DNA from: Taeniopygia guttata
Lineage: Eukaryota > Chordata > Aves > Passeriformes > Estrildidae
Assembly (NCBI RefSeq): GCF_048771995.1
Contig: NC_133028.1
Coordinates: 72,031,001-72,095,000 of the forward strand
Length of the DNA: 64,000 nt
Direction of reading: 5' to 3'
In this document: in pieces, positions 1-12,616 of the stretch
How positions within the stretch are numbered: the first letter of the stretch is position 1
How the letters are laid out: each line of letters begins with the position of its first letter
Made by a program: the position numbers and the translations under genes
The notes under the pieces: generated by a model
Database searches by the model: none
Told to the model about the DNA's origin: nothing
The model's input: only the letters and a program-made list of their open reading frames with translations

Positions 1-1156
1 TTCAAAACTAAACTTCTGCAAGAGCCACTGACAGCAAAGATTTGTTATCCCCTCTCTATATAACACATTAGCATAGGTGGATAGCTGTATTTAATATTTC
101 TTACCTGTGGGACAACTGCTCTTTGCAAGTTCCTAATGTAGACTTATGACACATCAATAAACCTGCCATTAAACATATTTTCTCTCTGTTTTGTTTTTGT
201 TTGTTTGTTTGGGGTTTTTACTTGATGCTATCTGCCTTGTCAGGGAATGACAAATACACATTCACACTTGAAGTAATGGTTTGAGATAGTCAGCAAGACA
301 CGAAATTCTGACAGTTTGTGTCTCTGTGACCCCCTTTAGAGAAAATATTTCAAATTGCATAAGTAACTTGAAGTTGAATTTATTTTATTTAATAGTGTTT
401 GTGAGCCTGTGCTTTAGGATAAACAGAAAAATAAGAAAATGCTGCCATTGTGAGATGCAATTTATGTTTTAATTTGTGATGTTCACAGTACTCTAAATCA
501 CCTACAAATAGATCTTGCATTTCATGAAGCATAGTTTTCCTCCCTACCTGAAATTTAAAATCCAAATATATAGATTTAAATTTAAAATTTAAAAACTGGG
601 AAGAGACTGTAACAGTTTCCAGTCTTAATCAGCTTCTCAGCCTCCTACAGATTGCACACAAGAGTGAGATGTCTCAGATTACAAGTTACAAAGAACTTTA
701 TCTTTGCATAAAATATTACTTAATAATAATTTCTGCCTATTAGTCATGGCAAAAGAGCATATCTTAGTATAAGCTATTTCCTTGGAGGCACCACACACTT
801 TCCTTTTCTATAACATCAAAGTTTAGGAACATCTTCTGAGTCACTATTTGCAACCAGTGCTTTCCTTGCCATACCCTTCCCACACACACAATTATCTTCC
901 ACACACAGAGGAGACCACATTAACTTGCCTCATCTTCACAATGCCAGCCTCTCACATCAACATTTTAAATTTTCTCACATTAATATTAATGCTGACTTCT
1001 ATGTTAAATGAGCATGGAACAGAAATTCCCTACAAGCATCTTCTAAAAGTATTTCTTAACCCATTACTTTTTCTGGGATGTATGCCATTAACTCTACAGC
1101 TTCCTTTGCTGACCAAAAGCAGGCAATACTTGTTTCTTTCTTTCCTCTAATAATTC
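1..1156. other. AT-rich non-coding DNA, no gene seen
   Basis: I recognise no repeat family and no domain-bearing frame. A short TTTG-rich simple repeat lies at about 188-213. The 100-codon frame at 848-1150 is leucine- and threonine-rich, matches nothing I know and is probably fortuitous. Confidence 0.6.
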
Positions 1157-1182
1157 TTTTTTTTTTTTTTTTTTTTTTTTTT
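1157..1182. repeat. T26 homopolymer
   Basis: Twenty-six uninterrupted T residues are followed by CTTACAG. On the plus strand this makes a polypyrimidine tract immediately before an AG acceptor. On the minus strand it would be an A-tail, but no AATAAA is visible where a retrocopy should have one. Confidence 0.9.
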
Positions 1183-1189
1183 CTTACAG

Positions 1190-1239
1190 GGCCCCTCTGA
1201 GATGGAAATTGTCCTTTTCTTCAGTGTTTTGTCCAGCAG
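1190..1239 (+). other. candidate 50-bp exon (splice-site pair)
   Basis: The segment is bounded on the left by a T26 tract plus CTTACAG (acceptor AG at 1188-1189) and on the right by CAG followed by GTAGGT (donor starting at 1240), both close to the vertebrate consensus. Two of the three frames are open through the 50 bp. The length is not a multiple of three. No homologous protein is recognised and no partner exon was found, so this may be a decoy pair created by the T tract. Confidence 0.2.
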
Positions 1240-2814
1240 GTAGGTAGCTATTAGGATCATGAATAAGAAATTATTTCTTAAAATCTGCTGAGGGAAACAA
1301 AGACTTGGAGATGTCTGATTGAAGAGATGCTTGTATGGAGTTCAAATACGTGAGTCATGCCTGGAATCACAACATAGCTATTTCTGTTCTTTTATTCTCT
1401 TGCTGCAAAAAATGCAAGTTGGTTTCAGATTTTATTCAATCTTATATATAGCAAAAAGAATCCCTTTTTCCCTGCAATAAAACGACACAGTTTCAACTTT
1501 TTGCATTTTTATCCCTTACCATAAATTTAAATCAACTTGCATCCAAGCATTTGCTAAGAACTACATCACGCAGAGAAGTTGTCAGATGCATGGAGGTTTA
1601 ATTAAATATCATACAGCAGGCTTTTTTTGAATTTTAGTAACAAGCTATGAAGCAATTTACTCCAGGTAATTTGGAGATACTTGGCTCCAGTGTTCTGTCT
1701 AAAAGCCACATGGCTGATGTGAAATGAGCTGATGGGTGACTGAAGCCCTCTGGCTCAAGTCTCTGTCATTTCAGCCCTTTGTCTGCTGCCTCAGGCTATG
1801 GAATAGTCCTGAGAAGGAGCTTGGCCCATTCTGAACTCTCTTTCCAGCTGTGTGGAAAAGAAGCAATCTCATTGCTGGAGGTCCTGATGGCTGCAACTTA
1901 GACCAAGTCTCCTTCCACATTTGTCAGTCTTTGAGTCTGGGAGATTAGAGGCTGTCTAATTTCAAAGAGAGAGCAATAACCACTTTTCCCAGTGTTCTGG
2001 CCTCAATTCAAGGAACAGATATGGATAAAATATTATTCAATAGTCTGTGCATTATTCTGAATAAAATTGTGTCAAACATAGTAATGGCAATTGAGTTTTG
2101 CTGGACTGCAAGGATTTGCAACAGTCAAAGATATAGCAAAGATGAAAATCATTCAAATAATCCCTATTAAATTAATTTTATTTGGGTCTCTATCTATCAT
2201 GTAACTTTAATAACAAATGTCTTTTAATAATAGATTTAAAAATCCAGCTTATTCTAGGATTTCAGTCTCTTACTGGATTGTTTTGACATCTCTTCTACGG
2301 TGACAGGCAAACTTTGTTAACTGCCTGAAGTCAGAGATGTGAGAGAATACGGTGTCTGAAACCCCTTTCAAGATCCTGTGTACTCAGCCAACACCAGTTC
2401 AAATGAAAACTCCCAACTCCTGTCCCTAGCCTGCTGCAAAACAGATATTAACCACATGAACTGTGGGTCATGTAAAGCTTCTGTGCTGCCTTACAACTGC
2501 TATGTCTTGAAACTCCAACATCTCAGAATTTTGTAATTTTCCTGAAAACTTGCTTCACTTCAGAGATAACTAAGAATCAGCTTTAATACTAAATCTCCAT
2601 AAGATGCTCACCCAGAAATACACCACTCATTCCCTATTAGGGTCTTCTGCTGTGTGCATGGGGTATCTATGGAAGAGCAAGACCATAATTGTCCATACAT
2701 TTAATAGTTCCTTCCTACAATGATATCCTCTCTTGAAATGTAAATTTATCATTTTAACAGAGGGCCTAATTCAGCCAAATTAAACATATAAGGAATCTAC
2801 CTGTAATCATTCCC
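1240..2814. other. AT-rich non-coding DNA, no gene seen
   Basis: No repeat family, long frame or RNA gene is recognised. Composition resembles the rest of the unique sequence in the window. Confidence 0.55.
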
Positions 2815-3531
2815 TAAATGAAAAATTCAAGCAAATTCAGCTGGTACAGCTCTTGGTGTGTCTCATCCTCCTTGTCCCATTGGGAGAGGCCCCAGTGGAA
2901 CATCTCCAGCTCTCGCTGTGCGCCATCTCCCCTCTGGACTCTCACACCTACCTCGCACTGATGCCACTCTTGGCGTCTCACAACTCCACATGGGGAAACT
3001 TCCTCGACTGTCACTTCTTCTTGCTGTTGGTAAAACTCTTGGACTGTCGCCTCTTCCCGAAGGCCGAGGTCTTGGCTGGTAACCTCTCCCCATTGCCCTC
3101 AGTGGGATGTTACAAACATTAAATACCACAAACTACCTGTGCTGGGTTTACAATAACGTGCCAATATCTGTCACCTACGTTGGACAGTGTGTCCCCAGCC
3201 TGAACCAACAGAAAAATGCCAACACCACAGTGAAACATGGAGGGCATGAAGAAGGAGAAAAAGAACAAGACACACCCAATTTCCTCCATCTTGTCCCCTT
3301 TGAACCCCTTATCTAGAATCCTAAAATTTTACTTTTGCACCTGTGCCACACTTAATTATTACTGATATCAGACACTCAAAGCCTGTAATTCATCCTGTAA
3401 GATTGAAAACTATTTTCCATGGACAGAGATCACAGCCAGTGTCTCTGGGGGCTCTGTCCAGGGGGGTTCCTGACCCCTGCCAGGGTCCCAGACCTTCCAG
3501 GGCAGCCAGAGGAAAGCCCTGGATTCCCACA
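2815..3531 (-). mobile_element. endogenous-retrovirus LTR or LTR plus leader, minus strand
   Basis: Read on the minus strand, the element begins TGTGGGAATCC at 3531. It then shows the same order of landmarks as the LTRs at 23.4 and 35.1 kb: an ACCCTGGCAG block, a CTGTGAT block, a pyrimidine-rich CTCCTTCTTC block, CTCCATGTT, GGTGTTGGCA and TTGGTTCAG. It looks like a diverged member of the same LTR superfamily. The last 270 bp (2815-3085) are GC-richer than the surroundings and keep an 80-90 codon open frame rich in Glu and Gln on the minus strand. This could be U5, gag leader or an unrelated adjoining piece. No target duplication was found, and the left boundary is uncertain. Confidence 0.6.
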
Positions 3532-3720
3532 GTAGAGAACTTCACCACTCTGTGCATCCCAATAGCATCTTATGGATGCTCTCCATCAGACCTTCTTGCT
3601 GCTGAGGGTCCCCTGCAAGCACAGAGCTCAGTAGGTTGTTACACACTTGGCCAGGTGGGAATGCCCAGGTACCTCCCCTCGAGAGGGATAAGTTTGGCAC
3701 AGTCTACTTCTGTATGAAGT
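3532..3720. other. GC-richer flank of the LTR, unassigned
   Basis: This segment joins the 5' end of the minus-strand LTR without an obvious composition break. It includes a near-palindrome around CTCGAG at 3679-3684. It may belong to an older repeat into which the LTR inserted. I cannot name a family. Confidence 0.3.
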
Positions 3721-6700
3721 ATTTAAGGTTTTCTCACCATTAATTAAGAAATATATTAATTGAATTGATAACTGAACAAAGTGGTTAACATCAGAAGAAA
3801 CTAAATGGCATATAGGAGGCAAAGGAAATTAGCGGTTTCAATGGAATTTTGAATCAGAAAAACATAAAAGAGGAAGAAAAACTTCTTTATTTTCCTCAGT
3901 AAACAAAAGGATGGTTGAATGTAAGAGTGAAGTAAACAACAAAAGCACAATAATGAACTACAATGTTATGCAGTATAATAAACTTCCTAAATTACTGATT
4001 TTAACTAAAATAAACAGGTAAAATTCTGTCACAGTCTTTTCTTCCTTTGAATATTTCTGCATTAAGCATTCAAGCACTCTTTTTTCCCCTTCATACAGAA
4101 CATGTTCCAAGTTTGCTCATACACTGGGAACAGACACTTACATTAGTACAGCCTTGTTTCTCCTACTGTTCTCTGACATGTGCCAAATACATTTAATGCA
4201 GAAACACATCAACTTTTTCTCCCAGCTTCCCAAACATCTTGTCTTTTCAATATGACTGACAAACTAAGCTAGTTACTCTTTCAAATTGCAAATTCTCACC
4301 TTCTTTACATTCTGAGGCAACATGCATGTGTAACACCTCTACTAAAACACTAGAACTGAGAATTCCTGAGAATTATACAAAGTGAATACTTCAAGATTGA
4401 AGCTATCAACAATGAGGCCAAATCCTGTTGTGTCCTTTCAACTCAGGCAATGGGCACTGAATTTAACCAGATTAAGCATACCCTTCTCCTACCTGTGAGT
4501 TCCCTGAGCAGCACCTAGGACTGCAAAACAGGCCTGGAATATATTACAGTACTTTAAAGGGAGTTCTTTTCCATTACTTCATGAGTGACCTTCCCCTGAA
4601 TAAAGTTTTACTTTTATGAGAATAAGAATTTCTGAACTAATAGAGTGGTAAATATAAGATCAAAATCAAGTCACGAGGGAATTTTTCATCGGATAGGCAC
4701 ATTAACCAGATTTCCATCCTTATGTCAATTGTTGCTTCTATAAAGAGATGTGTAATATCTGCAGTAATACAAAGTTTCAAAAAATCACTTTCTTCTTCAA
4801 CATTTCTGAAATACATAGTCATTAATCCAAACTCACCTCAATTCCCTTCCAGAACTATTTTTTTCCAAGCCTCTGCTTTTGAAATGTGCTAAAGTCATGG
4901 CCTATGTTTCACTATTGCCTGACCCTGCTGCCCTAGAAAGAAATGTTGAATTAGTAATGTTAGAAGAGGATTTTCTTTCTAAAATCACTAAGGTTATTTG
5001 AAACAAACTGTTCCCTCCTCTAATAGTTTGAACCTTTCACGTCACTACTCATTTGAGGTATACTGGCTAAAAAGATTCAACCCACACCATCACATAAAGC
5101 ATCAGCCAGTTTGGAACAATTTAATAAGGCTTTCTCTCAGTGCCAATCTCCATTATGCAAAGCAGCTTTTTAAACATTCAGCATTTTTTGCCCTGATTTC
5201 TGCAGTCCCACCGTGCTCATCTGTAGCCTGGAATAATGGAAAGGAATGGCATAAGAAATGCAAAATTACAAAACTTCAGTCTTTTTAAAACATTGTCCAC
5301 TTTGTCTACCTATCCCATAGATGCTTAAAAATTATCACAGCACCTCTCCTGTGCCTAAGCTGTCAAAGAGAAGCTTTTGGTAAAAACAAAATAATAATAA
5401 AAACAATAGCAGTTTTTTACTCTGAGAGCATCACACAAGTGTAGCAGGTCATGCATTTAAAAGAAACACAAGCAGATGGTGCGTGGAAAAGAAATTCAGT
5501 GATAACAGAACTGCTTCTCCTCTAAGTCCTTAAGCCACCAGTTTTGAAGGATGACTTACTGCTCCTCTCCTTAAACCTGCTGGTCATCATCAGGTAGGCC
5601 AGGTTTTGTTTGACCTTTTTCAATTCAGCTGTAAAGAATTTATTGACATCAAGAAAATATTTACTGCCTACCCAATAACCCTAAGGCTTTGTAAGCAACT
5701 GTAAGGTAAGTTCAAGATAATGAATATATTTTTTCTTATAAATTAATTTATTTCAGGCTGGTTAGGGCAGTCCTTTCAGTTTTGTATTACATTAAAAATA
5801 TATCACAGTGCTAAACTAAGACTTGCTTCTGTCACATATGTATTCTAAATATTTATTTTCCTGTGTTATATCATTTTCATCTATAAATTATACTGGATAC
5901 TCTTGTTCTGTGTATGACAAATGAACTGCCTAGCAGCATTGATGTAAAATGCCGACTACAACTATACTTGACAATTTTTGTTAATTTTTTTTTTTTTTTA
6001 ATTGCTTCAGGCAACTGTGTTACTGGAATAATGGCAACTAGATTTTTAGCACATTGGCAATAATATGTACCAAACAAATTTACCTTTCAATTGCCTAACA
6101 CCACCTAGACTGGGTCAGGAAGGGAGCTCTTCCCCACAATTCAGTTTTTGCTTCATTTGCAGCACATGAAACTTAGAAAACACAGAGATGGGGATGAAAT
6201 GGTGATGAAAGAAAACTAACAAAGGCACATAAATCTCAATTTACCAAAAAACCAAATTCATTAACATAGATATATTCCAAGTGTTCATTTTACTATAATA
6301 CCAGTACTTGCAGATTGTGGAACAGATTTTTAGTCTTGTATTAATGCAAATAATAGTCTTTAAATCAGATTTTCTTCCATTTCACTGATACAGAATACTA
6401 CTTGCTAAAGTATTTTTAACACTTCCTTCTGTTCTCCCAATTTCTACTTCAATTTGTCCATTAATTTGCAATCTATAATAATTGACATGATATATTATAG
6501 CAAGGATACAGCTTTTGACCTTAAAATTACAGTCATTATTTCCGATAATGATTTATGGTTACAGTTTAGATAGACAGACCTAGATAATTTAATTTCCTAT
6601 TAAAACCAAGCTACAAGATTGAAAAAAAAGGTACATATAAACTGAAAACTTTTATTTAGAATAGGTGAGAGTCTTAATGGAGATTATTCTGATTATAATC

Positions 6701-6950
6701 AATGTACACATAAATAATAGAGATGGACTAATGAGACAATTATTCACTAGGAGAAAAATTGCTTTCTAAGGTATCATTTACATTTATTATCTCTATAGAT
6801 TTTTATGAAATCATTTTAGCATGAAAACATCTTACATATGCACAATTAGGAAATTTCTAGAATGAAATATGCATATTAAGAAGAGATAATGAAAGTAGAT
6901 ATGAAGATGTAAGTCAAGCTGCACATCTGATTGCAAAAATTCTTTTTCTG
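3721..6950. other. AT-rich non-coding DNA, no gene seen
   Basis: No interspersed repeat was recognised. There are scattered short A and T runs and no frame longer than about 100 codons. Confidence 0.55.
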
Positions 6951-7190
6951 AAAGACTGCCACAAGGATAACTTTTTCATATCGTCATTGCCTGAATTAAA
7001 TTAGCTGTTTTGATTTATTTAAATGCGTAATGCTATTAAGAAAATTGTTTTTTAAGTATCTCAATTCTTTGGATTGAAATAATTATCATTTTTATTGTGA
7101 TGCTAAGACAGTAATTAGACCTGACACCAGAAAGCTGAATCTAGTGCAATATTTTATTTTAATTGAAATCTGGGTAGATAAATAAAGGCT
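6950..7190. promoter_or_regulatory. possible conserved non-coding element
   Basis: The stretch is non-repetitive and dense in homeodomain-like cores: several AATTAA or TAATTA-type sites, TTTAAATG followed by CGTAATGC, and GTAATTAG. This texture is typical of vertebrate developmental enhancers. The inference rests on motif density only; conservation was not tested. Confidence 0.2.
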
Positions 7191-10100
7191 GATAGTGGGT
7201 CCTTCCTTTTTCTTTATGGATCTCCTCAGTGCAAATTCTGGTGGTATTCATTTGTTAAAGGGATGTATTGAGCTAAGTGCAGTCTTGTGGGATTATATGA
7301 GGAACAGAGCTGCATGGACTATGTAGTCTTTGTGATTAGGCACCATTTCCTGCCAAAGACAGGTTTCTCATAATCCACATGGAAGATGGAAAAGGGCACT
7401 GTGCTGTCCTTACAAGGGCAGTGTGTCTGGTTGGTATCCCAGTTTTTGGGAATGGCAGGGAAAACAAGCCTATTTCTGATGCTGAAGATGGAGCTGAGTA
7501 ATGGACAGCTGAGTAAGTAAAGGTAAAATAAGAAAATCTTTCTTTCTCAGAAATGTGGTGAAGTCTCCTAATGTTATTGAAGGAGCAAGTAAATATTGGC
7601 ATTAAAGTAAGCAAACACAAAAGGCATCTTTGACAGAATTCAGACATCTTTTCACCTTCCATATATAACCTTCCTACAAAACCCATTAACTATAGTTTAT
7701 TAAAAATTTGTACTCTATCTCATTAATAACTGTTCAGCCAGCAAAAGTAGCCCACAAACTTAACAAATTTCCTGTAGGACTAACTCTCCTGATACAGTGA
7801 GAACAATGAAATAAATATGCCTAAGATCCCCACAGCTAATTTCGTGTGCTGAAGAGAAAAGTTAAAAGATGAGGGAATACTGCAGGAAATGATCCTGAAA
7901 GCATTAGTGAGATCAAAATTGGGTAATACTGTTCATCGTTTGGAACACATATTGAGTGTTTTGAAATTAGCAGTGAAGGCAGTGTTAAAAAATGCCTCCT
8001 CTCAGCATCACACTGATCAGCGACTCTCACATCCTTTGCCCTGACCAAGACAGAACTTTCAGGAGTACTGGTAAGTAAATCTGCTGCTGCACATCAGCAA
8101 ATCAATATTGACTTTACACTAGTTAAGGACTTTCCACTCTGTTTCTCTCGGAGATGTCATTTTCACTCCCTATATAAACTAAAGTATACAATTACCAGAG
8201 GATGTTGTTAATGCAGCATGAGTGAAAGACTATCAGAGATGACGAACTGCATCTAACAGATGAGCTAATCTTCACTGTTTTCAATTACTCCAAGACAGGG
8301 AAGGAGCAAATTCAAGTTAATCTCAGACTCAGGAGTATCATCAGTGAGGGGCTGTCAGCTCAGCATATGCACAAACCAAATAGTTTTCCCTCAGAAATAT
8401 TTCTCTAACTGTATCCATAAAAAAACCAACCAAACAAACAAAAAATCCCCAGATAAACTAAAAATCAGACATGAAATCTGCAGTGTTATTTGGTTCAAAC
8501 TAGTCTTCAGTTCATGCTGAAGGCAAATAGCAAGTTGTTATTACTGGCAAATACCTGACAAATCCAACGCCAAATATTTATGATAATTATGTAATAGACC
8601 TTATAGAGGAAGCAGGATCTGGAAAAAAAATAATTGCTCTGATCACTAAGATCCAAAACCAATCAATTCAGATGGCTGAGTGAAACACTTGTAAAATTAA
8701 ATCAAAAGAAGAATTCAAAACTCTGACATGGGATCTGCAGATTAAATAGCAGAATGATGCCCAAACTTGTTACTCCAGACTGGGGGAGGACAGCAAAGAG
8801 GAAGAGGCAACAAGTTATAGCATAAAAGTAACTTGGATTGCAGCAAAACATACCTGGTGAAAATATTCAGAGCAGCAATGGAAGAAATCTCTGCACTTTC
8901 CTCCCTGTCTGTCCTTTGTGTGTTAAGAATCCTTTGGAGAGCTCAGAAGGATTTTACCTCTCAAGCATTCCCAAGAGGAAAGGCTGGGAGGTAAGGACTT
9001 CCAAATCCAGAAAATCCATGACATTGATATGAACAGAACATTTATGAATATTCCTATTTGAGGTAAAATAACAAGAACTCTATTTGTTTGCCACTGGACA
9101 TTAGGTTGATACTTTTATCGAGGAAAAGTTGTCTTGTGGGCCCAGCTAAGAAATAAAGGTGAGGATTGCAGGTGCCTGCAGTGGGCTTCAGCAGGATGTC
9201 CTGCTAGCCCTGAACTTTTCAGCAGAGTCAGAGATCATAAAGAAAGGAGGAGATCAGTTATATCACAAAGTTTATTGACAATAATTAGCTAGATCTTACA
9301 AAAAATCAAAATTGTTAACACTATTTCTAGAAGACTGGTAAGTTGAATGAGGAATTTATCCTAAGTAACATGCTTTCAGAAAACATTCCACAAATTCACA
9401 GACGATTGTACTAACTATTCTCAAAAACAAATGTGTCAGTATTCTGAGAATATCACAATGTGCTTCATGTACCAATACTTTGTCCCCAGATATCACTTAG
9501 TGGGACCTGTCATCTACAACATGGTGGGTCATTGTGTTAAGTCTGTACATGCACTTCCATGTTCAGCTGCACTGAGAATTATCTACCAAATTATTCTATA
9601 ACCAATCTACCAGATTTATCTATAACCAATAATCTACAAGAATATTCTACTTTCAGGACAGCTGTAAGATGAGACACTTTTGCACTCTGTCCAGAGCCTT
9701 TTCCTCCTTCAAATTGCACTTGTGTGGGAAAATATTTCTTTCCTGAACACAAGCAGCCTTTCTGAGCCAGAGATTTTCATATAAGTGATGCTACCTCCCA
9801 GCTATAGAAAGATTATTTCCTCCCCTTCTGTCTCAGCAGTGAACTATCTTTAGTAGCTTTGACACTGATACATAGAATGTGACCTTATTTGACAAAGATG
9901 TTAAGTTTGATTCAGTGAAAGCTTAATTAAGAGGGCACTTGGATCAGTAAGATCATAGGAGCCTGACTTATTTTTTAACAAGGCAAGATTCCACTAAAAA
10001 GGATGAGAAATTCCCTTGTGTATATGCTAACTTAGACAATTTCACATACAGAATCAGCAAATGCATTAAACAACACACTAAATGTATTTAATTGTGGTTC

Positions 10101-10969
10101 TCTATTAGCAAGAAATTTTCTATTGATTACAATAAACTCTAATGTACACACATTTGGTGAGATAATGCAAACCACAAGTGATTTTTTTTTAAGATAACTG
10201 CAACTCTCAATTGTGGACTTAAGCAGTGGTCATTTACATGTGTACAGTAATTGTTATTTGCTTGTATTAGTCAAATAAAATTTTATCTTTTTGTTTTTTT
10301 CAAGTGAATTGACCTATTAAAAAGCAAACTTTGAGGATTTTATTCTCCTGTCCCCACTCTGGAAAAAAATGTTAGCATAGCTCTTGTAGTCTCTGTGTTT
10401 TGAAATACATTGAAGTCTTTTAGAGTGATATTCCAAGTTATTTTATATAACATAAAGCATGAAATCAAGAATTTAGTTTGTAGCAAACAAGGCTACATTG
10501 GAAATTTCAAATTCATGGTCTCTCATGGGACTTTACTGCTTTGATTCCATCCAAACCAGTGATCATTGGAGTAATATTTCCATTCTGAATTTTTTCCATA
10601 TTCTATCTCAACTCACTCCCAGAAAAGTTTTATTTCCTATTCAATTCACCTTTACCCTTAAGTCTCATTTTATTGCTTAGGCCAATTCAAGCAGTGCCTC
10701 AAAATTCTTCCTCCTGCAGAACATTAGTTGGTTTTGTTTCTGTGCATGGTTTTGCATGGTTTTGTTTCTCTGCATGTTTCTGGAGATGCTGTGCAAGACC
10801 TCCACGTGATACAGATTGCCAGAGTCCAGCTGGTTTTAGCAGAGATCTGACAGTTTGCATAATATCTGCTCCAACCTATATCCTCTATTTATAGCCACCG
10901 CTGAAGTCACACTTTGGAAAAGAGATTTATTCCTCTAATTGATGATTTAGGGATAATATGAAAGCACCT

Positions 10970-10971
<2 letters not shown>
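7191..10971. other. AT-rich non-coding DNA, no gene seen
   Basis: Apart from a 24-bp tandem repeat near 9.6 kb, nothing stands out. The open frames at 7336-7686 and 7836-8048 (minus) and 8838-9032 (plus) show no domain, signal or family resemblance and are treated as chance. Confidence 0.55.
9581..9652. repeat. short tandem repeat, unit about 24 bp
   Basis: Two adjacent 24-bp units (9581-9604 and 9605-9628) both begin ATCTACCA and end CTATAACCA. A third, degraded copy follows to about 9652. Probably local slippage or unequal exchange. Confidence 0.7.
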
Positions 10972-11014
<43 letters not shown>

Positions 11015-11043
11015 GATGTAAATGAAGAAAGATAATTTTTATT
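10972..11043 (-). other. T40 tract; on minus strand AATAAA plus A40, transcript-3'-end-like
   Basis: Plus-strand T40 at 10972-11011 is, on the minus strand, an A40 run. On that strand AATAAA (plus coordinates 11038-11043) lies 26 nt upstream of it, the spacing of a real cleavage and polyadenylation signal. About 200 bp further upstream on the same strand is a long pyrimidine tract ending CTTAG, which resembles a terminal-exon acceptor. It could be a retrocopy 3' end, the 3' end of a non-coding transcript fixed with its tail, or an expanded homopolymer beside a chance hexamer. No body is recognised. Confidence 0.4.
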
Positions 11044-12149
11044 CCAGGCCATCATAATAGAGTACCTACTGCACTTAACATTAAAAGGTTGGTTTAACCC
11101 TTGTGGTGGATCACTGATCTTCAAACAGGCCCAAGAAGTCTCCATATTACGTGAATAATCCAGTATATTATATGTATCTTGTAACCAAAGAAGAACTAAG
11201 AATAAGTGAAAGAAGAGGGAAAGAGAGGGAGGAACAACAGCATTAGAAAACTTCCATAAACACCTTTACAAATCATAGATAAATTTAGAATGTGTGAGAG
11301 ACTAAAGACTAAGTTTTCAGACTCTTCCTTTCTCTTTAATCTATCCTCCCTCTCTTTCCCTACTTTCACAAAATCTGAATAGTGAAGCAAGAAAAAATTA
11401 AGCATTTTCACTTAATTAAGCAGAGAGATTTCAAGTTAATTCATTTTATAACAGTATGGCCTTTTTGGAAGCCAAGTAAAGCAGAGTTTCAGCAATCTCC
11501 ATTTTGTCTACTTTTCACTGAAAAGAAAAATCAGTAGCTGTGGTGACTGATATGGTATCTGATAGGAGAATTTTATAAAAGCACCATCCTGATGCAATTT
11601 ACCTTTGACAGGGTTTTTTAGGTGTTTGGACCACTTTCATATTTTATACTTTTTAATAAGAGTTACAATAAATAAAGACACACCATTTTCAAAATTTATG
11701 TCCCTCTCACCTTCCACCACCTTTTTGGAGCTGTGACTTCAGTAGTCCAAAATAAAATCTTGAAGAAACACCAGTACTTACTGGTGGCAAAAAAAATGGT
11801 TTGGTCCAGCTGCTAAGCTGAAGGAATAAAAATATCAAATGAAACAAGGCAGAACAAGTTCTGAGTAAGTTTTAAGAGCTCAAGCATACAGGCATTGGGC
11901 TGGAACATTGCCTGATGTTGACATTGACTACAAGGAATTCTATTTTACAATACATGAACCAGAAATATTTTTAAAATAAGAAAGTGCAACAAATCCTTTC
12001 AATTTAGCCAATTCTCTTTACCATCTATTAAAGTAATTAGTCATATTCTTCCATTATAAAAACTCTATTCAAAGATTTTATATTCCTAAGATGAAACTCT
12101 CATGTAGAAGAACATATTAATACTCCAAAGAGACAGCAGGGTACATTTT
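11044..12149. other. AT-rich non-coding DNA, no gene seen
   Basis: Non-repetitive. The minus-strand open frame at 11196-11411 has no recognisable family; its nucleotide sequence contains the pyrimidine tract noted as a possible acceptor for the A40 feature. Confidence 0.5.
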
Positions 12150-12560
12150 ATGAGGCCATTAAAGGATGGCTTGTGCAGCTGAAGGCAGTTGGCAGGCTCC
12201 ACAGAGAAGGTATTAACAGCCCATAAACCACGCCCTGGCCTCTCTGGTGTCTTTGGGAATTGGAGATAAAAATGTTATCACTAGATGAGATCATACAAAG
12301 TCCTGCATCACGCCTTTACAGACACACATGTTAATTCTGAGAAGAAAGCACTTAGAAAAGAGTGGGTGTTTTTTGTTCTGCGATTTTGCTTTGTCTTTTG
12401 TTTTCTTTTTTTTTTTTTTTTTTAATTGATTAAATTGGTTTAAAAAAGAGCCCACTCCCACACATTAAATTACACACGCCATTTTCTCCTACAGCAATGC
12501 AACACAAAGGGCCTGACTGCATTAAATAATTCCTGGAAATGTGATAGACTAGAAAAAAGG
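12150..12560. promoter_or_regulatory. possible conserved non-coding element
   Basis: Non-repetitive sequence with a run of plausible transcription-factor sites: AAACCACGCCC, TTATCACTAG, ATTGATTAAATTGG, CATTAAATTA and GCATTAAATAATT. It is interrupted by a T18 tract at 12406-12423. Enhancer identity is inferred from motif content alone. Confidence 0.2.
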
Positions 12561-12597
12561 GCAGGAGGAATAAGAAGCGTCATTGCTTTTAATCTGA

Positions 12598-12616
12598 TTT
12601 TTTTTTTTTTTTTTTT
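12598..12616. repeat. T19 homopolymer
   Basis: Nineteen T residues followed by GGAAAAATTACAC. There is no polyadenylation signal on the complementary strand at the expected distance. Confidence 0.85.
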
